Translations under genes and position numbers: made by a program
Origin: Sphingomonas bacterium
GTDB taxonomy: Bacteria > Pseudomonadota > Alphaproteobacteria > Sphingomonadales > Sphingomonadaceae
Direction: 5' to 3'
Assembly: GCF_903642285.1 (NCBI RefSeq)
Contig: NZ_CAHJWJ010000003.1
Span: forward strand, 117,245 to 181,244
DNA length: 64,000 nt
Shown: positions 17,055 through 26,062 of the stretch, piece after piece
Layout: every line of letters begins with the position of its first letter
Numbering within the stretch: the first letter of the stretch is position 1
The notes under the pieces: model-generated
Told to the model about the DNA's origin: nothing
The model's database searches: none
What the model saw: the letters and a program-made list of their open reading frames with translations, nothing else

Positions 17055-19412
17055 TTAGAAATGGAAGCCGAGCGACCCGCCGAAGGTGCGAGGGGCACCG
17101 GGAACCACGGCGAAATTGCTGCTCACCACAGCCGCCGCGTAGGTGTATTGATCGGTGAGATTGCGAACGAACAAGTTGACGTCGTAGCGTTTGTCGGGCG
17201 CGGTCCAGTTGAGCGAGAGGTCGACTAGGTCATGCCTACCCTGCCGGATGCTGCCGTCGACCGTCATCGAATAAGGCGAGTTGTAATGGTCGTTCGCGCT
17301 CAGTGAAAAGGTGCCGCGCGCGGTGTCGAACGTGTAGGTCGCACCCAGCGACGCCGATACCGGCGCTGCGAAGGGCACGTCGAAGCCCGCGAGATTGTAA
17401 TTGTTGATGATCGTTGCGCCGGGAAGCAGGACGCCGGTGGCGCTCGCCTTCGGCGAGGCGAGGCTGGCGCCCGGGAAGGCGGCATAGCGAGCGTCCAGAT
17501 ATTCGAAGCTGCCGTTGATCGCGAAGCCCTTGAACAGGGCGGCGCTGAAATCGACGTCCACGCCGTCGACATGCTCGCTGGCGGCATTTTCGAGGATGGC
17601 GGAAGTCGTCGCGGGCGGTACCAGCGAGCGGACCTGCACGTCCTTGTAGGTGTAATGGAAATAGGCGGCGTTGATACGCAGCCGGCGATCGAACAGCTCC
17701 GACTTCACGCCGGCTTCGGTGGCGTAAAGCAGCTCGGGGCGCACCGGCGGATTGGTGAACGCATTGGCATTGAACGCGCCCGACTTGAAACCGAGATTGT
17801 GTGACGCATAGACGTGGATGTCCTCGCCCAAATCCTGCGCAAGCACGACGCGATAGGTCAGCCGGTCGAAATGCAGCCGGGTCGGAATGCCGTTGGGATA
17901 ACCCGCGAAAGGCTGACCGGGATAAAGGATCGTGCTCGCCGGCAGTACGGCTACCGAATTCGGCTGTCCGGGTAGGGGAGTCGTCAGCCCCGCAAGGGTC
18001 TTGGCCTCGTCCGTGTATCGCAAGCCGATGGTCAGGCGCGTCGCATCGAGGATACGGATGGTCCCATCTCCATAGACTGACCCAGAAAGGGTACTCGGCA
18101 GGCCATTGATGCGGTTGGGAACAGTGCCGGGCGCGCAAACATTGCCGATGCAGGTATTGTACGTATCGAGTTGCAGCTTGAGATGGTCGTCATAGTAGAA
18201 AGCGCCCGCGACCCAATCGAAACGCGACGACGGCGACGCTGTCGACGTCAGCGTCAGTTCTTGACTGAAGGTTCGGTTGCGTTCGAAGAACTGGTTGTAC
18301 GATGCACCCTGGCCCGCCGCCACCTGGCCCAGGATCGGCAGACCGTTCTGGAACAACACGTTGGCCTGGCTGGTCTGGTAACCGGTCAGGCTGGTCAGCG
18401 TAGCGAAACCATAGTTCTGCTCGATCCTGAGCGTTCCGATATAGATGGACGTCGGAGCGGACGCGTCGATGCGCGAAGCGATCTTGTACTTGCCAAGATA
18501 GGGCGTTCCATCCGTGCCCAACGATCCGGGATAAACCTGATAGGCGTAGCCGATGTCGCGATTATTATAGTCGTATATGAAGCTGCCCGTGATCTTCAGG
18601 TCCGACGTCGGCTTCCACTGAAGCTTGGTTTCCAGGCCGTTCTCGTTGGACTTCTGGACGTCGTGGCCGTTGAATACGTTGGTGGTCCAACCGTCCGCCT
18701 GTTTCTGGTGAAAGCCGGCGATGTTGATCGCCAGATTGTCGGTGAGTGGGGTGGATACGTACAGGTTCGCGGTGAGCGTATTGTAGTTCGCGTAGCCGAT
18801 CGATCCGTCTACCCGGGTCTTGTCGCCGGGGTCGCGGGTCGTGACGGAGATCAGGCCGCCCGTCGCGTTGCGACCGTAAAGCGTTCCCTGCGGACCCTTC
18901 AGCACCTCGATCCGCTCGACATTGTTGAACGAGGTGATGCTCGCTGTCGGGTTGGCAAGGTAAAGCCCGTCGATATAGGACGCCACCTGTGCCTCGTTGA
19001 ACCCGGTCGACGCCGAGCCGATGCCGCGCAAATACAGGTTGTTGCCGCCGGCTGGGGTCACCACAAGGCCGGACACGAGGCTGGGCAACTGAACCACGCT
19101 GGTCACGTTGAATGCTTTCAGCGTGTTACCGGTTACCGCTTCCACCGTCGCGGTGACCCGCTGAAGGTTTACGGTGCGGCGGGTCGCGGTGACGACGATG
19201 TCTTCCAGACTGCCAGCGGACGGCGTGGTCTGGGCTGCGTCGGCGGTTGGCTCGGATGAGGCAACCGCACCGGTTGCATCACTGGCGGTTCCGGGTGTCG
19301 CGGGCTGAACCGGCGGTGTCGCGGGTTGTGCGGTCTGCGCGACGGCTGGCGCAGCGATCACGAGCGCCGCTGCGGAGGCAAGCAGCCTCCCTTTACGATC
19401 CACCGACACCAT
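17055..19412 (-). CDS. TonB-dependent receptor
   Basis: The 785-residue protein has a signal peptide (about 1-25, ending PAVAQ), a low-complexity Pro/Thr/Ala linker, then LEDIVVTATRRTVNLQR as TonB box and plug start. The plug includes NLYLRGIGSASTGFNEAQVA and VLKGPQGTLYGRNATGGLIS. It ends in GGSLGFHF with a terminal phenylalanine. It is the same broad subtype as the receptor at 14312, but they are too diverged to be a recent copy. A 250-base gap separates the two, so each may have its own promoter. The start follows GGGGAGGATGAGGG. Confidence 0.9.
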   Translation of the reverse strand: MVSVDRKGRLLASAAALVIAAPAVAQTAQPATPPVQPATPGTASDATGAVASSEPTADAAQTTPSAGSLEDIVVTATRRTVNLQRVTATVEAVTGNTLKAFNVTSVVQLPSLVSGLVVTPAGGNNLYLRGIGSASTGFNEAQVASYIDGLYLANPTASITSFNNVERIEVLKGPQGTLYGRNATGGLISVTTRDPGDKTRVDGSIGYANYNTLTANLYVSTPLTDNLAINIAGFHQKQADGWTTNVFNGHDVQKSNENGLETKLQWKPTSDLKITGSFIYDYNNRDIGYAYQVYPGSLGTDGTPYLGKYKIASRIDASAPTSIYIGTLRIEQNYGFATLTSLTGYQTSQANVLFQNGLPILGQVAAGQGASYNQFFERNRTFSQELTLTSTASPSSRFDWVAGAFYYDDHLKLQLDTYNTCIGNVCAPGTVPNRINGLPSTLSGSVYGDGTIRILDATRLTIGLRYTDEAKTLAGLTTPLPGQPNSVAVLPASTILYPGQPFAGYPNGIPTRLHFDRLTYRVVLAQDLGEDIHVYASHNLGFKSGAFNANAFTNPPVRPELLYATEAGVKSELFDRRLRINAAYFHYTYKDVQVRSLVPPATTSAILENAASEHVDGVDVDFSAALFKGFAINGSFEYLDARYAAFPGASLASPKASATGVLLPGATIINNYNLAGFDVPFAAPVSASLGATYTFDTARGTFSLSANDHYNSPYSMTVDGSIRQGRHDLVDLSLNWTAPDKRYDVNLFVRNLTDQYTYAAAVVSSNFAVVPGAPRTFGGSLGFHF

Positions 19413-19841
19413 CCCTCATCCTCCCCAAATTTTTATCTGGTACGGGCACGATTCCGCGCTCCGTCGGATTGCGATAGCCTTGGCCGACCCGGCCGAACAG
19501 GCTAAATTCGGCGGCCGAGGCGATGCCAAATATCTGCGAGTGTTACTAATGCAAGTAACTCCAGTATCTAAATCGTCCCCGTGAAAGGATCGGATGGGTG
19601 CGCCATCGTGTTCGATCATCGAGCATGTCTCGTCGCTGCCTCGCGCAGCGCGACCTGCGAAACCGGATGGTTTCTGCGACGCGTAGACTGGACCGGCCGC
19701 CGGGTTCGCGAAGAGTGGCCAGGCAATCCTTGGTCTGCCGCGCGGCTATTGACAGAAGCGGGAGAACGCCGTTGATGCCCGGCCAATTGACCGGACGAGG
19801 CTGAAACCTTGTACGGAGAATCACCGCGAGGAGAGTGACGC
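19413..19841. promoter_or_regulatory. divergent control region with inverted repeat GTTACT-N6-AGTAAC
   Basis: This 429-base gap separates the receptor gene reading leftward from the secreted-protein gene reading rightward. It holds an exact inverted repeat, GTTACT at 19542-19547 and AGTAAC at 19554-19559, in a locally AT-rich stretch. That looks like an operator for a dimeric regulator of both genes. Nothing in the remaining sequence supports a gene. Regulation by the winged-helix protein at 10023 is only a guess. Confidence 0.45.
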
Positions 19842-20672
19842 GTGAAAGCGTTCGACAAGTTGGGAAGATGCCTGCTGACGCTCGCCACGCTGTTGGCAGG
19901 CGGTCCTGCTATCGGCCAGGCGGTAAGCGAGCAGCAATGGCCGCCGCCAGGCGTGTCTTATTACGGCGACCGGAATGCGCCCGACATTTCGGGTCTCTGG
20001 CTCGGAACGGCCATGGCGCCGCCGGGTGGCGCGCCCGCGACCAATTCGGGCGCGACCGCCGACGGCCGCCCGCCGCTGTATCTGACGCCTTGGCCGTTGC
20101 CCTATACCCCGGCGTACAAGAAGATCGTCGCCGATCGCACCGCGGCGGCGAAGCAGGGGCGGGCGATCGGTGACATCGGCGCGCGCTGCCTGCCGTTCGG
20201 GCTTCCGGCGATGCTCACCAACAAGAATTACCCGGACGAGATCGTGCAAACACCGGGCGAGGTGACGATCTTCATGTACAACACGTTCCCGATCGTCATC
20301 TGGACCGACGGCCGTGGCCATCCCAAGGACCTCAAGCCGAGCTACAATGGCCATTCGGTCGGATATTGGGTCGGCGACACGCTGTTCGTCGACACGGTCG
20401 GCATAAACGCGAGCACGCCCATGGACGGCGCGCACGATCCCCACAGCGCCAAGCTGCACTTGAAGTGGAGCATCGAGCGGGTCGCACCGGACGTGATCCA
20501 CACGCATATCACCTTCTACGACGACGAGGCGTTCACCGAACCGGTGACCACCACCAACATCTGGCAACGCAAGACCACGCGGACGTGGGAAGTGCTCGAC
20601 GATGCGTCTTGCTTCGAAAACGCGAGCGCCTTTTCCGACAAGACGCCCGAGCCGGGCTTCATCAAGTTCTGA
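19842..20672 (+). CDS. secreted protein of unknown function, paralogue of 13046-13831
   Basis: A GTG start preceded by GCGAGGAGAG gives a 276-residue protein with a signal peptide ending near AIGQ (about residue 25). The mature part shares the YGD-x-x-AP-x-x-SG-x-W opening, CLP-x-G-x-P, the TPG segment and an aligned PHSAKLHLKWS segment with the protein at 13046. A conserved acidic and aromatic pattern suggests a periplasmic beta-rich binding domain, which is inference. It is divergent from a TonB-dependent receptor and is followed by an aldo/keto reductase gene. Confidence 0.72.
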   Translation: MKAFDKLGRCLLTLATLLAGGPAIGQAVSEQQWPPPGVSYYGDRNAPDISGLWLGTAMAPPGGAPATNSGATADGRPPLYLTPWPLPYTPAYKKIVADRTAAAKQGRAIGDIGARCLPFGLPAMLTNKNYPDEIVQTPGEVTIFMYNTFPIVIWTDGRGHPKDLKPSYNGHSVGYWVGDTLFVDTVGINASTPMDGAHDPHSAKLHLKWSIERVAPDVIHTHITFYDDEAFTEPVTTTNIWQRKTTRTWEVLDDASCFENASAFSDKTPEPGFIKF

Positions 20673-20736
20673 CGCGCGGGCATCGTTGGAGGGCGTGGTT
20701 CAATCGCCGCCGATGATTGGCGAACGGGAGCGTGGA

Positions 20737-21738
20737 ATGGAACAGCGGACCTTGGGCAGCGCCGGCCCGGTCGTCTCGGGGATCGGCCTCGGGTGCATGG
20801 GCATGTCGGGGATGTATGGCCCGGCTGATCGCGCGGAAAGCATCGCCACGATCCATGCCGCGCTGGATTCGGGCGTTACGTTGCTCGACACCGGCGACTT
20901 TTACGGCATGGGTCATAACGAGACGCTGCTCGGGGAGGCGCTCAGGGGTATCCCGCGCGACCGCTATCAACTCAGCGTCAAGTTCGGCAGTCTACGCGAC
21001 CCATCCGGCGCATTCATCGGCAATGACAGTCGGCCGAACTCGGTCAAGAACTTCATTACCTATTCGCTTCAGAGGCTCGGCGTCGACCATCTCGACATCT
21101 ATCGCCCGTCGAGGCTCGACGAGGACACGCCGATCGAGGACACGATAGGTGCCCTTTCCGAGTTGGTGCAGGCGGGCTATGTCCGCCACATCGGCCTGTC
21201 GGAGATCGGGGCGGCCACCTTGCGCCGCGCCGTGGCGGTGCACCCGATCGCCGACCTCCAGATCGAATATTCATTGGTCACCCGCGGCATCGAGCGGTCC
21301 ATCCTGCCGGCCGCGCGCGAACTCGGGGTCGGCATCACCGCTTATGGCGTGCTCGCGCGTGGGCTGATCAGCGGCCACTACCGCGCGGACGTGCCTCAGG
21401 CGGGAGACATGCGGGCACGCACGCCGCGCTTTCGGAAAGACAATCTGGACGCGAACCTGTCGCTGGTCGAGGCGCTCCGCACCATCGCCGAGGCCAAAGG
21501 CATGAGCGTCACCCAGATCGCGATCGCGTGGGTATTGGCGCAAGGGGGCGATATCGTCCCGGTGGTCGGCGCGCGCCGCCGCGACCAGTTGACCGAGACG
21601 CTGAGCGGATTCGACGTGACACTTTCGCCCGACGACTTGGCCGCGATCGAGTCCGTGGCCCCCGCCGACGCGATCAAGGGCGCGCGCTACCCGGATATGG
21701 TACTGGCGCATATGGACAGCGAGCGCGGCGATACGTGA
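20737..21738 (+). CDS. aldo/keto reductase
   Basis: This 333-residue TIM-barrel protein has the family opening GIGLGCMGMSGMYG, catalytic D-Y in LLDTGDFYGMGHNE and lysine in YQLSVKFGS. The position normally holding the catalytic histidine (as in YLHRxD) reads LDIYRPSRLDE, so that residue is missing, as in some family branches. The C-terminal QIAIAWVLAQG and VPVVGARRRDQL segments bind NADPH. It probably reduces an aldehyde or ketone in the cytoplasm. The start at 20737 follows CGGGAG; ATGs further upstream at 20602 and 20713 are inside or just after the secreted-protein gene. Confidence 0.85.
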   Translation: MEQRTLGSAGPVVSGIGLGCMGMSGMYGPADRAESIATIHAALDSGVTLLDTGDFYGMGHNETLLGEALRGIPRDRYQLSVKFGSLRDPSGAFIGNDSRPNSVKNFITYSLQRLGVDHLDIYRPSRLDEDTPIEDTIGALSELVQAGYVRHIGLSEIGAATLRRAVAVHPIADLQIEYSLVTRGIERSILPAARELGVGITAYGVLARGLISGHYRADVPQAGDMRARTPRFRKDNLDANLSLVEALRTIAEAKGMSVTQIAIAWVLAQGGDIVPVVGARRRDQLTETLSGFDVTLSPDDLAAIESVAPADAIKGARYPDMVLAHMDSERGDT

Positions 21739-21899
21739 CCGCGCTCGATCGTCCGCTCCTGTTCGGGATCCCGGGCCTCCGAAAAAACGGTTATGTAACG
21801 GCGTTCAGGGCCAGTCGATCGCTATGTCCGAGGCGCGCCTGCCGATTACCGGCATGACGCGTCGTTCCGACAAGATAAAGCAATTTGGAGAGAGTGTTC

Positions 21900-22400
21900 A
21901 TGTCGACCATGCGCGCGGCCAGTGACTGGCTCTCGCAAACGCATCTGAGCAGCGCGATCGCCGACCGTTTCTGGGCGGTTCCGACGCTCCAGAGCATACA
22001 CATCGTCGCGATCGGCATCGTGATGTCCTCGATCGCGCTGCTCGACCTCAGGCTTGCGGGCTTCCTCGGCCGCGAGCAGTCGATGCGCGATCTGACCCTG
22101 CGCTTCTATCCCTGGATCTGGGGCGCGCTCGCCGTGCTGGTCGTGACCGGGCTGTTGCAGATCATGGCCGAGCCCGGGCGCGAGCTGCTCAACTGGATCT
22201 TCTGGACCAAGATGGGGCTGATCGTCGGCGCGGTCCTGTTCACTGCCCCGGTGCGTCGCCTCCTCGAGGATTGCCGGTTCCGCGACCTGTCCGCAGGTAA
22301 GCGAGCGGTCGTGCGGACCTGCGCACTCCTGTCGCTCGCGATGTGGATGATGGTGCTGATCTGCGGGCGCTGGATCGCTTATGCGGGCGCACCCGCGTGA
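21900..22400 (+). CDS. DUF6644-like integral membrane protein
   Basis: The 166-residue protein has about four membrane helices. Features include PTLQSIHIVAIGIVMSSIALLDLRL, WIWGALAVLVVTGLLQIMAE, TKMGLIVGAVLF and MWMMVLICGRWIAY. The conserved histidine in helix one and arginine after the last helix match the gene immediately downstream, so they are tandem paralogues of the DUF6644 type. No function is known; heme or quinone binding has not been shown. The start follows TTTGGAGAGAG. It probably forms an operon with the next gene 28 bases on. Confidence 0.65.
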   Translation: MSTMRAASDWLSQTHLSSAIADRFWAVPTLQSIHIVAIGIVMSSIALLDLRLAGFLGREQSMRDLTLRFYPWIWGALAVLVVTGLLQIMAEPGRELLNWIFWTKMGLIVGAVLFTAPVRRLLEDCRFRDLSAGKRAVVRTCALLSLAMWMMVLICGRWIAYAGAPA

Positions 22401-22428
22401 CCCGCAGCTTTGGACAAGGGCGTAATCG

Positions 22429-22920
22429 ATGAGCATACTCGACCTGTGCACCTGGCTCGAAGCGACGCCCTTCGCGACCGCGATCGGCGAGTCGGACTGG
22501 ATGTTCCCGGCGATCGAGACGCTGCATGTGCTGGCGCTCACGCTGGTGATCGGCACCATCGCGATGCTGGACTTACGATTGGTCGGTGCCTCGTCGCGCA
22601 ACCTCCGCGTGATGCAGCTGTCGAACGAAACCCTGCCATGGACCTGGACGGCGTTCGTCGTCGCCGCGATCACCGGCACGGCGATGTTCGCTTCGCACGC
22701 GACCAAATATTACGCGAACGTGCCTTTCCGCATCAAGATGGTGCTATTGGTGCTTGCGGGAATGAACATGGCCGTATTCCACTTTGGCGCCTGGAAGGCA
22801 GTTCACGTTTGGGATGCAGTCCTCCCCACGCCGCGCGCTGCGCGGATCGCCGGCGGATTGTCGCTGGTATTCTGGATCGGTGTGGTATTTGCGGGCCGTT
22901 GGGTTGGATTTGTAGATTAG
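22429..22920 (+). CDS. DUF6644-like integral membrane protein, tandem paralogue
   Basis: This 163-residue, about four-helix protein has the aligned blocks IETLHVLALTLVIGTIAMLDLRL, WTWTAFVVAAITGTAMF, IKMVLLVLAGMNMAVFHFG and VFWIGVVFAGRWVGF. It is the same family as the upstream gene, and the conserved H, D and R positions coincide, so the pair may work as a heterodimer. It lies next to an HbpS-like remnant, which hints at a heme-linked role. That role is inference. Confidence 0.65.
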   Translation: MSILDLCTWLEATPFATAIGESDWMFPAIETLHVLALTLVIGTIAMLDLRLVGASSRNLRVMQLSNETLPWTWTAFVVAAITGTAMFASHATKYYANVPFRIKMVLLVLAGMNMAVFHFGAWKAVHVWDAVLPTPRAARIAGGLSLVFWIGVVFAGRWVGFVD

Positions 22921-22979
22921 TCTTGGATAACGGGGTCGAATTAGCGGCGTCGTTAATTGCCAACCTGCGACGACAATCA

Positions 22980-23283
22980 ATGGCGCTTGCCGGTTCATTC
23001 GAACCGGAGCGCCAGATGCAAGGGGGGAAGATCCGCTACTCCGCCCCGCCCGCCGCATCGCCGGTGGCCCCATACGGGATGCCGATCACCCCGGAACAGG
23101 CGCGCGTAGTAGCCAACAGGATCGAAGCGGAAAAGGTGCGGCGGGGAATCGACACGGCGGCTATTGCGGTAGTCGACCCGCGGGACGCCTCGTATATTTC
23201 GAGCGACACGACAATGCGACGTTTGCCAACGAGGACATGGCAATAAGAAAGGGCCGCGCAGCGGCACGATTGCGGCGCAGTCG
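22980..23283 (+). pseudogene. frameshifted GlcG/HbpS-like gene remnant
   Basis: One frame encodes PITPEQARVVANRIEAEKVR followed by IDTAAIAVVDP, the usual start of GlcG/HbpS proteins. The next expected block, LVYFERHDNATFANEDMAI and GRAAARLRR, continues in another frame from 23189. Inserting one G in the CGGGA stretch at 23181-23185 would join them as VVDPRGRLVYFER. Family members bind heme or small metabolites and are about 140-160 residues. Downstream similarity fades, so the C-terminal half is also lost or diverged. The break is seen; loss of function is inferred and a base-calling error is possible. Confidence 0.6.
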
Positions 23284-23399
23284 GGGCGAAAGCCGTAAAT
23301 TAGCGACGTTTTCCCGCCACCTATTGCCGCCGCGTATCCGGGCGAAATGGAGTGGGCCGGCGCTCGTCGCACCAGCCCACCTCGCTGTCAGCGGAGACC

Positions 23400-23861
23400 C
23401 TATGGAAGGTAGGAGCGGTAACGCGAACCGCCCTGTTCCAGGTCGCGGCTGCCGTACAATACCCCTTCGTCGGCATCGTGCAGATCATCGGCGGGTTCGG
23501 CATAGTCCCATCCCGACTGCCGCCATTCCTGCGTGCGCGCGTCGAGATCGACCGAATTGGCCTCTTCCAGCGCCTTGACCGCCGCGGGCGTCTTGTCGTC
23601 GTCGACGTCCGCCGTCAGCAGAAAGCCCCCGCGACGGATGCCCTCCTCATATGCGTGACGATCCTCGGTAGGGACGAACACATTCTTGACCGAGGCCCAT
23701 AGCCCCTTGTCCTTGTCCGTCGAATACGCGGCGTCGGTCTTGTGCGTCGTCTGGTCGTGTACGCTGACATGACCCGCGTCGACACCGGCCTGGCGAAGCC
23801 GCTCGGCACCGGCGTCGGCGTCGGCCTTGGTATCGAACAATGCTGTGATGGTACGTGACAT
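23400..23861 (-). CDS. YflT-like general stress protein
   Basis: The 153-residue protein begins with RTITALFDTKADADAGAERL, a ferredoxin-like fold used in heat-induced stress proteins of the YflT/YsnF type. A second half is acidic with no membrane segment. The start follows AAAGGAAG. It lies 23 bases downstream of the OmpA-like gene on the same strand, so they may be co-transcribed as an envelope or stress unit. No enzymatic activity is apparent. Confidence 0.62.
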   Translation of the reverse strand: MSRTITALFDTKADADAGAERLRQAGVDAGHVSVHDQTTHKTDAAYSTDKDKGLWASVKNVFVPTEDRHAYEEGIRRGGFLLTADVDDDKTPAAVKALEEANSVDLDARTQEWRQSGWDYAEPADDLHDADEGVLYGSRDLEQGGSRYRSYLP

Positions 23862-23884
23862 GGGAACTTCCTTTCGTTGATCGA

Positions 23885-24505
23885 TTAACGCTGAGTGACG
23901 ACCAGCTCGGTGCGACGGTTTTCGGCGCGGCCGGCGGCGGTGGCATTGGTGTCGACCGGATCGGACGTTCCGCCGGTGGTGGTTTCGATCCTGCCCCCGT
24001 TGATACCCTTCGCGACGAGGGCGGCCTTGACGCTGTCGGCCCGCGCCTTGCCGAGCGCGACGTTCGCCGCCTCGTTACCGCGGGTGTCGGCGTAGCCGGC
24101 GATGCGGATCCGCGCCTTCGGATATTGCTTCAACGTCGCCGCGACCTGGTCGACATCCGCCTGGTCGTCAGGCCGTATGTCGCTCTTGGCGGTATCGAAA
24201 TTCAATTTCTCGAACGTGAACGTCCGCGGCGTAGGCTGGCTACCGGCGAGATACCCGCCCAGTGCCGATGTGCCAGCAAGCGCGGCGACCTTGGGCGCAT
24301 TCGGCGTCTCGGCGATGACGGTACTGGTATTCGTGACCGCGGTCGTCTGCGCCGCGTCGTTGTGGTTGCAGCGGCTAAGGCCCAACAGCAGCGCCAGCAC
24401 GCCGAGCGCGAGCAGCAGCCACGCAAGCCAATTCGTCTTCTTCTTCTCGATATGGATATGGGTGGGCGGCGCGCCATCGGTGCGCTTGTCATTGGGATCG
24501 GCCAT
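23885..24505 (-). CDS. OmpA-family peptidoglycan-binding protein, membrane-anchored
   Basis: The 206-residue protein has a charged N-terminus, one membrane helix (about 25-43, WLAWLLLALGVLALLLGL) and a C-terminal OmpA-like domain. The domain has LNFDTAKSDIRP, IRIAGYADTRG and the D and R residues that hold diaminopimelate. A short Ala-rich linker joins the two. It likely ties the inner membrane to peptidoglycan. The start follows AGGAGGAGATCACTG. Confidence 0.83.
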   Translation of the reverse strand: MADPNDKRTDGAPPTHIHIEKKKTNWLAWLLLALGVLALLLGLSRCNHNDAAQTTAVTNTSTVIAETPNAPKVAALAGTSALGGYLAGSQPTPRTFTFEKLNFDTAKSDIRPDDQADVDQVAATLKQYPKARIRIAGYADTRGNEAANVALGKARADSVKAALVAKGINGGRIETTTGGTSDPVDTNATAAGRAENRRTELVVTQR

Positions 24506-24743
24506 CAGTGATCTCCTCCTGTTGATCGCCTCGCCAACGCCTCAATCCAGATTAAGACCCGAAGGATCATGGCAACTTGCGCTTGGTTAGTCCGTTTTCG
24601 GCATGATCGCGCTTGGCGGGCCGGATGGGCACCTCGCGACGAACGCGGGTATCGGAAGAGCGCATCGCGGCGGCTGCGCGTCGGTTCCCCGTCTTGCGGA
24701 ACAGGCAGTCAACCGGCATCCTTGGGCAATCGAGGAGACATAT

Positions 24744-25877
24744 ATGCGCAGCTTGGCGTTGTTGGCCGCTTTCACCCTCGCCGCGCCCGCGAGCGCGGTA
24801 TCGCCTGACAGGACCGAGCGATTGCTGGCGGAGCTTGCCGATGCGCCGGGTCCGTCGGGCTACGAGGAGGCGGTACGCGCCGTCATGGTGCGCGAACTGA
24901 CGCCGCTCGCCGACAAGGTGACGTATGACGGCGTCGGCTCGGTGATCGCCCAGCAAGGGACCGGCGGTCCCAAGGTCATGCTGGACGCCCATATGGACGA
25001 ACTCGGCGGTATGGTCCGTCGAATAACCCCGACCGGGTTCCTTTCGATGCAGATGCTCGGCGGTTGGCTCGACCAGGCGCTGCCGGATCAGCGCTGGATC
25101 ATCATCGGCCGCAAGGGCCCGGTGCACGCGGTCACGGGGATCCGCGATGTCCATGTCGTGCCGGCGGAGGAACGTACCAGGGTATTCCCGCGCGACAGTC
25201 TCTATCTCGATATCGGCGCGCGCACCGCAGCGGAGGTCGAGGCGCTCGGCATCGGCCCGGGCGATCCGGTCATACCCGACTCGCCGTTCGTGGCGCTGCC
25301 GGGGGGACGTTATCTGGGCAAGGCATGGGATGACCGCGTCGGTTGCGCCGTCGTCATCGAGGTTCTGCGGCGTCTGCGCGCGTCGGGGCACCCAAACCAG
25401 GTGATCGTCGCGGCCACGGTCCAGGAAGAGATCGGCCTGCGCGGCGCACGTACCGCCGCCGATCTCATCAGGCCCGACATCGGCATCGCCATCGAAGGCG
25501 GCATCACCGGGGACAGCCCGGGACGGAGCCCGGAGGAAACGCAGGCCGTGCTCGGCGCGGGCCCCGGCCTGTTCCTTTACGACAGCAGTACGCTTCCCAA
25601 CCGCCGCTTCGTGGCCCTTGTCGGAGACGTGGCGGCCGCGAAGAGCATACCGCTTCAGCGCGATCTCGTGCAGGGCTATGGCGACGACAGCGCAGCGATC
25701 CAGGCCACCGCCGGCGGCGTGCCGACGATCAATCTGGTCGTGCCGGCGCGGTATACGCATGCGCACAACGGGATCATCGATCGGGCGGACTTCGACCGTA
25801 CCGTCGATCTCGTCGTTGCACTGATCGAGCGTCTGGACGTCGGCACCGTCGCGAGGATACGCAGTTTCGCGCCGTAG
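24744..25877 (+). CDS. secreted M42-family aminopeptidase
   Basis: A signal peptide (MRSLALLAAFTLAAPASAVS) precedes a 357-residue mature enzyme. Metal-binding residues are visible in DAHMDELGGMV, GKAWDDRVGCA and VQEEIGLRGA, with a final THAHNGI histidine, the cocatalytic pattern of glutamyl aminopeptidases and endoglucanase M. M42 enzymes are usually cytoplasmic, so the export signal is unusual. The start follows CGAGGAGACATAT; an in-frame start at 24603 is not supported. Confidence 0.85.
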   Translation: MRSLALLAAFTLAAPASAVSPDRTERLLAELADAPGPSGYEEAVRAVMVRELTPLADKVTYDGVGSVIAQQGTGGPKVMLDAHMDELGGMVRRITPTGFLSMQMLGGWLDQALPDQRWIIIGRKGPVHAVTGIRDVHVVPAEERTRVFPRDSLYLDIGARTAAEVEALGIGPGDPVIPDSPFVALPGGRYLGKAWDDRVGCAVVIEVLRRLRASGHPNQVIVAATVQEEIGLRGARTAADLIRPDIGIAIEGGITGDSPGRSPEETQAVLGAGPGLFLYDSSTLPNRRFVALVGDVAAAKSIPLQRDLVQGYGDDSAAIQATAGGVPTINLVVPARYTHAHNGIIDRADFDRTVDLVVALIERLDVGTVARIRSFAP

Positions 25878-26062
25878 CGAACGTCCTCTCGTAAAATACC
25901 GAGGTCCTCCTATTCGTCGCTGTGGATTACGAGATCGCGGAGCTCGGGCGTTCGCTGCAGGAACCGTTCAAAGCGGCGTACGCCTGAACGGTGCATTACT
26001 TCGCCGCCGCAATCGCACGGACAAGCTTCGATTGCGCACGCGGCTGCGGCCCGACGTCGCGC

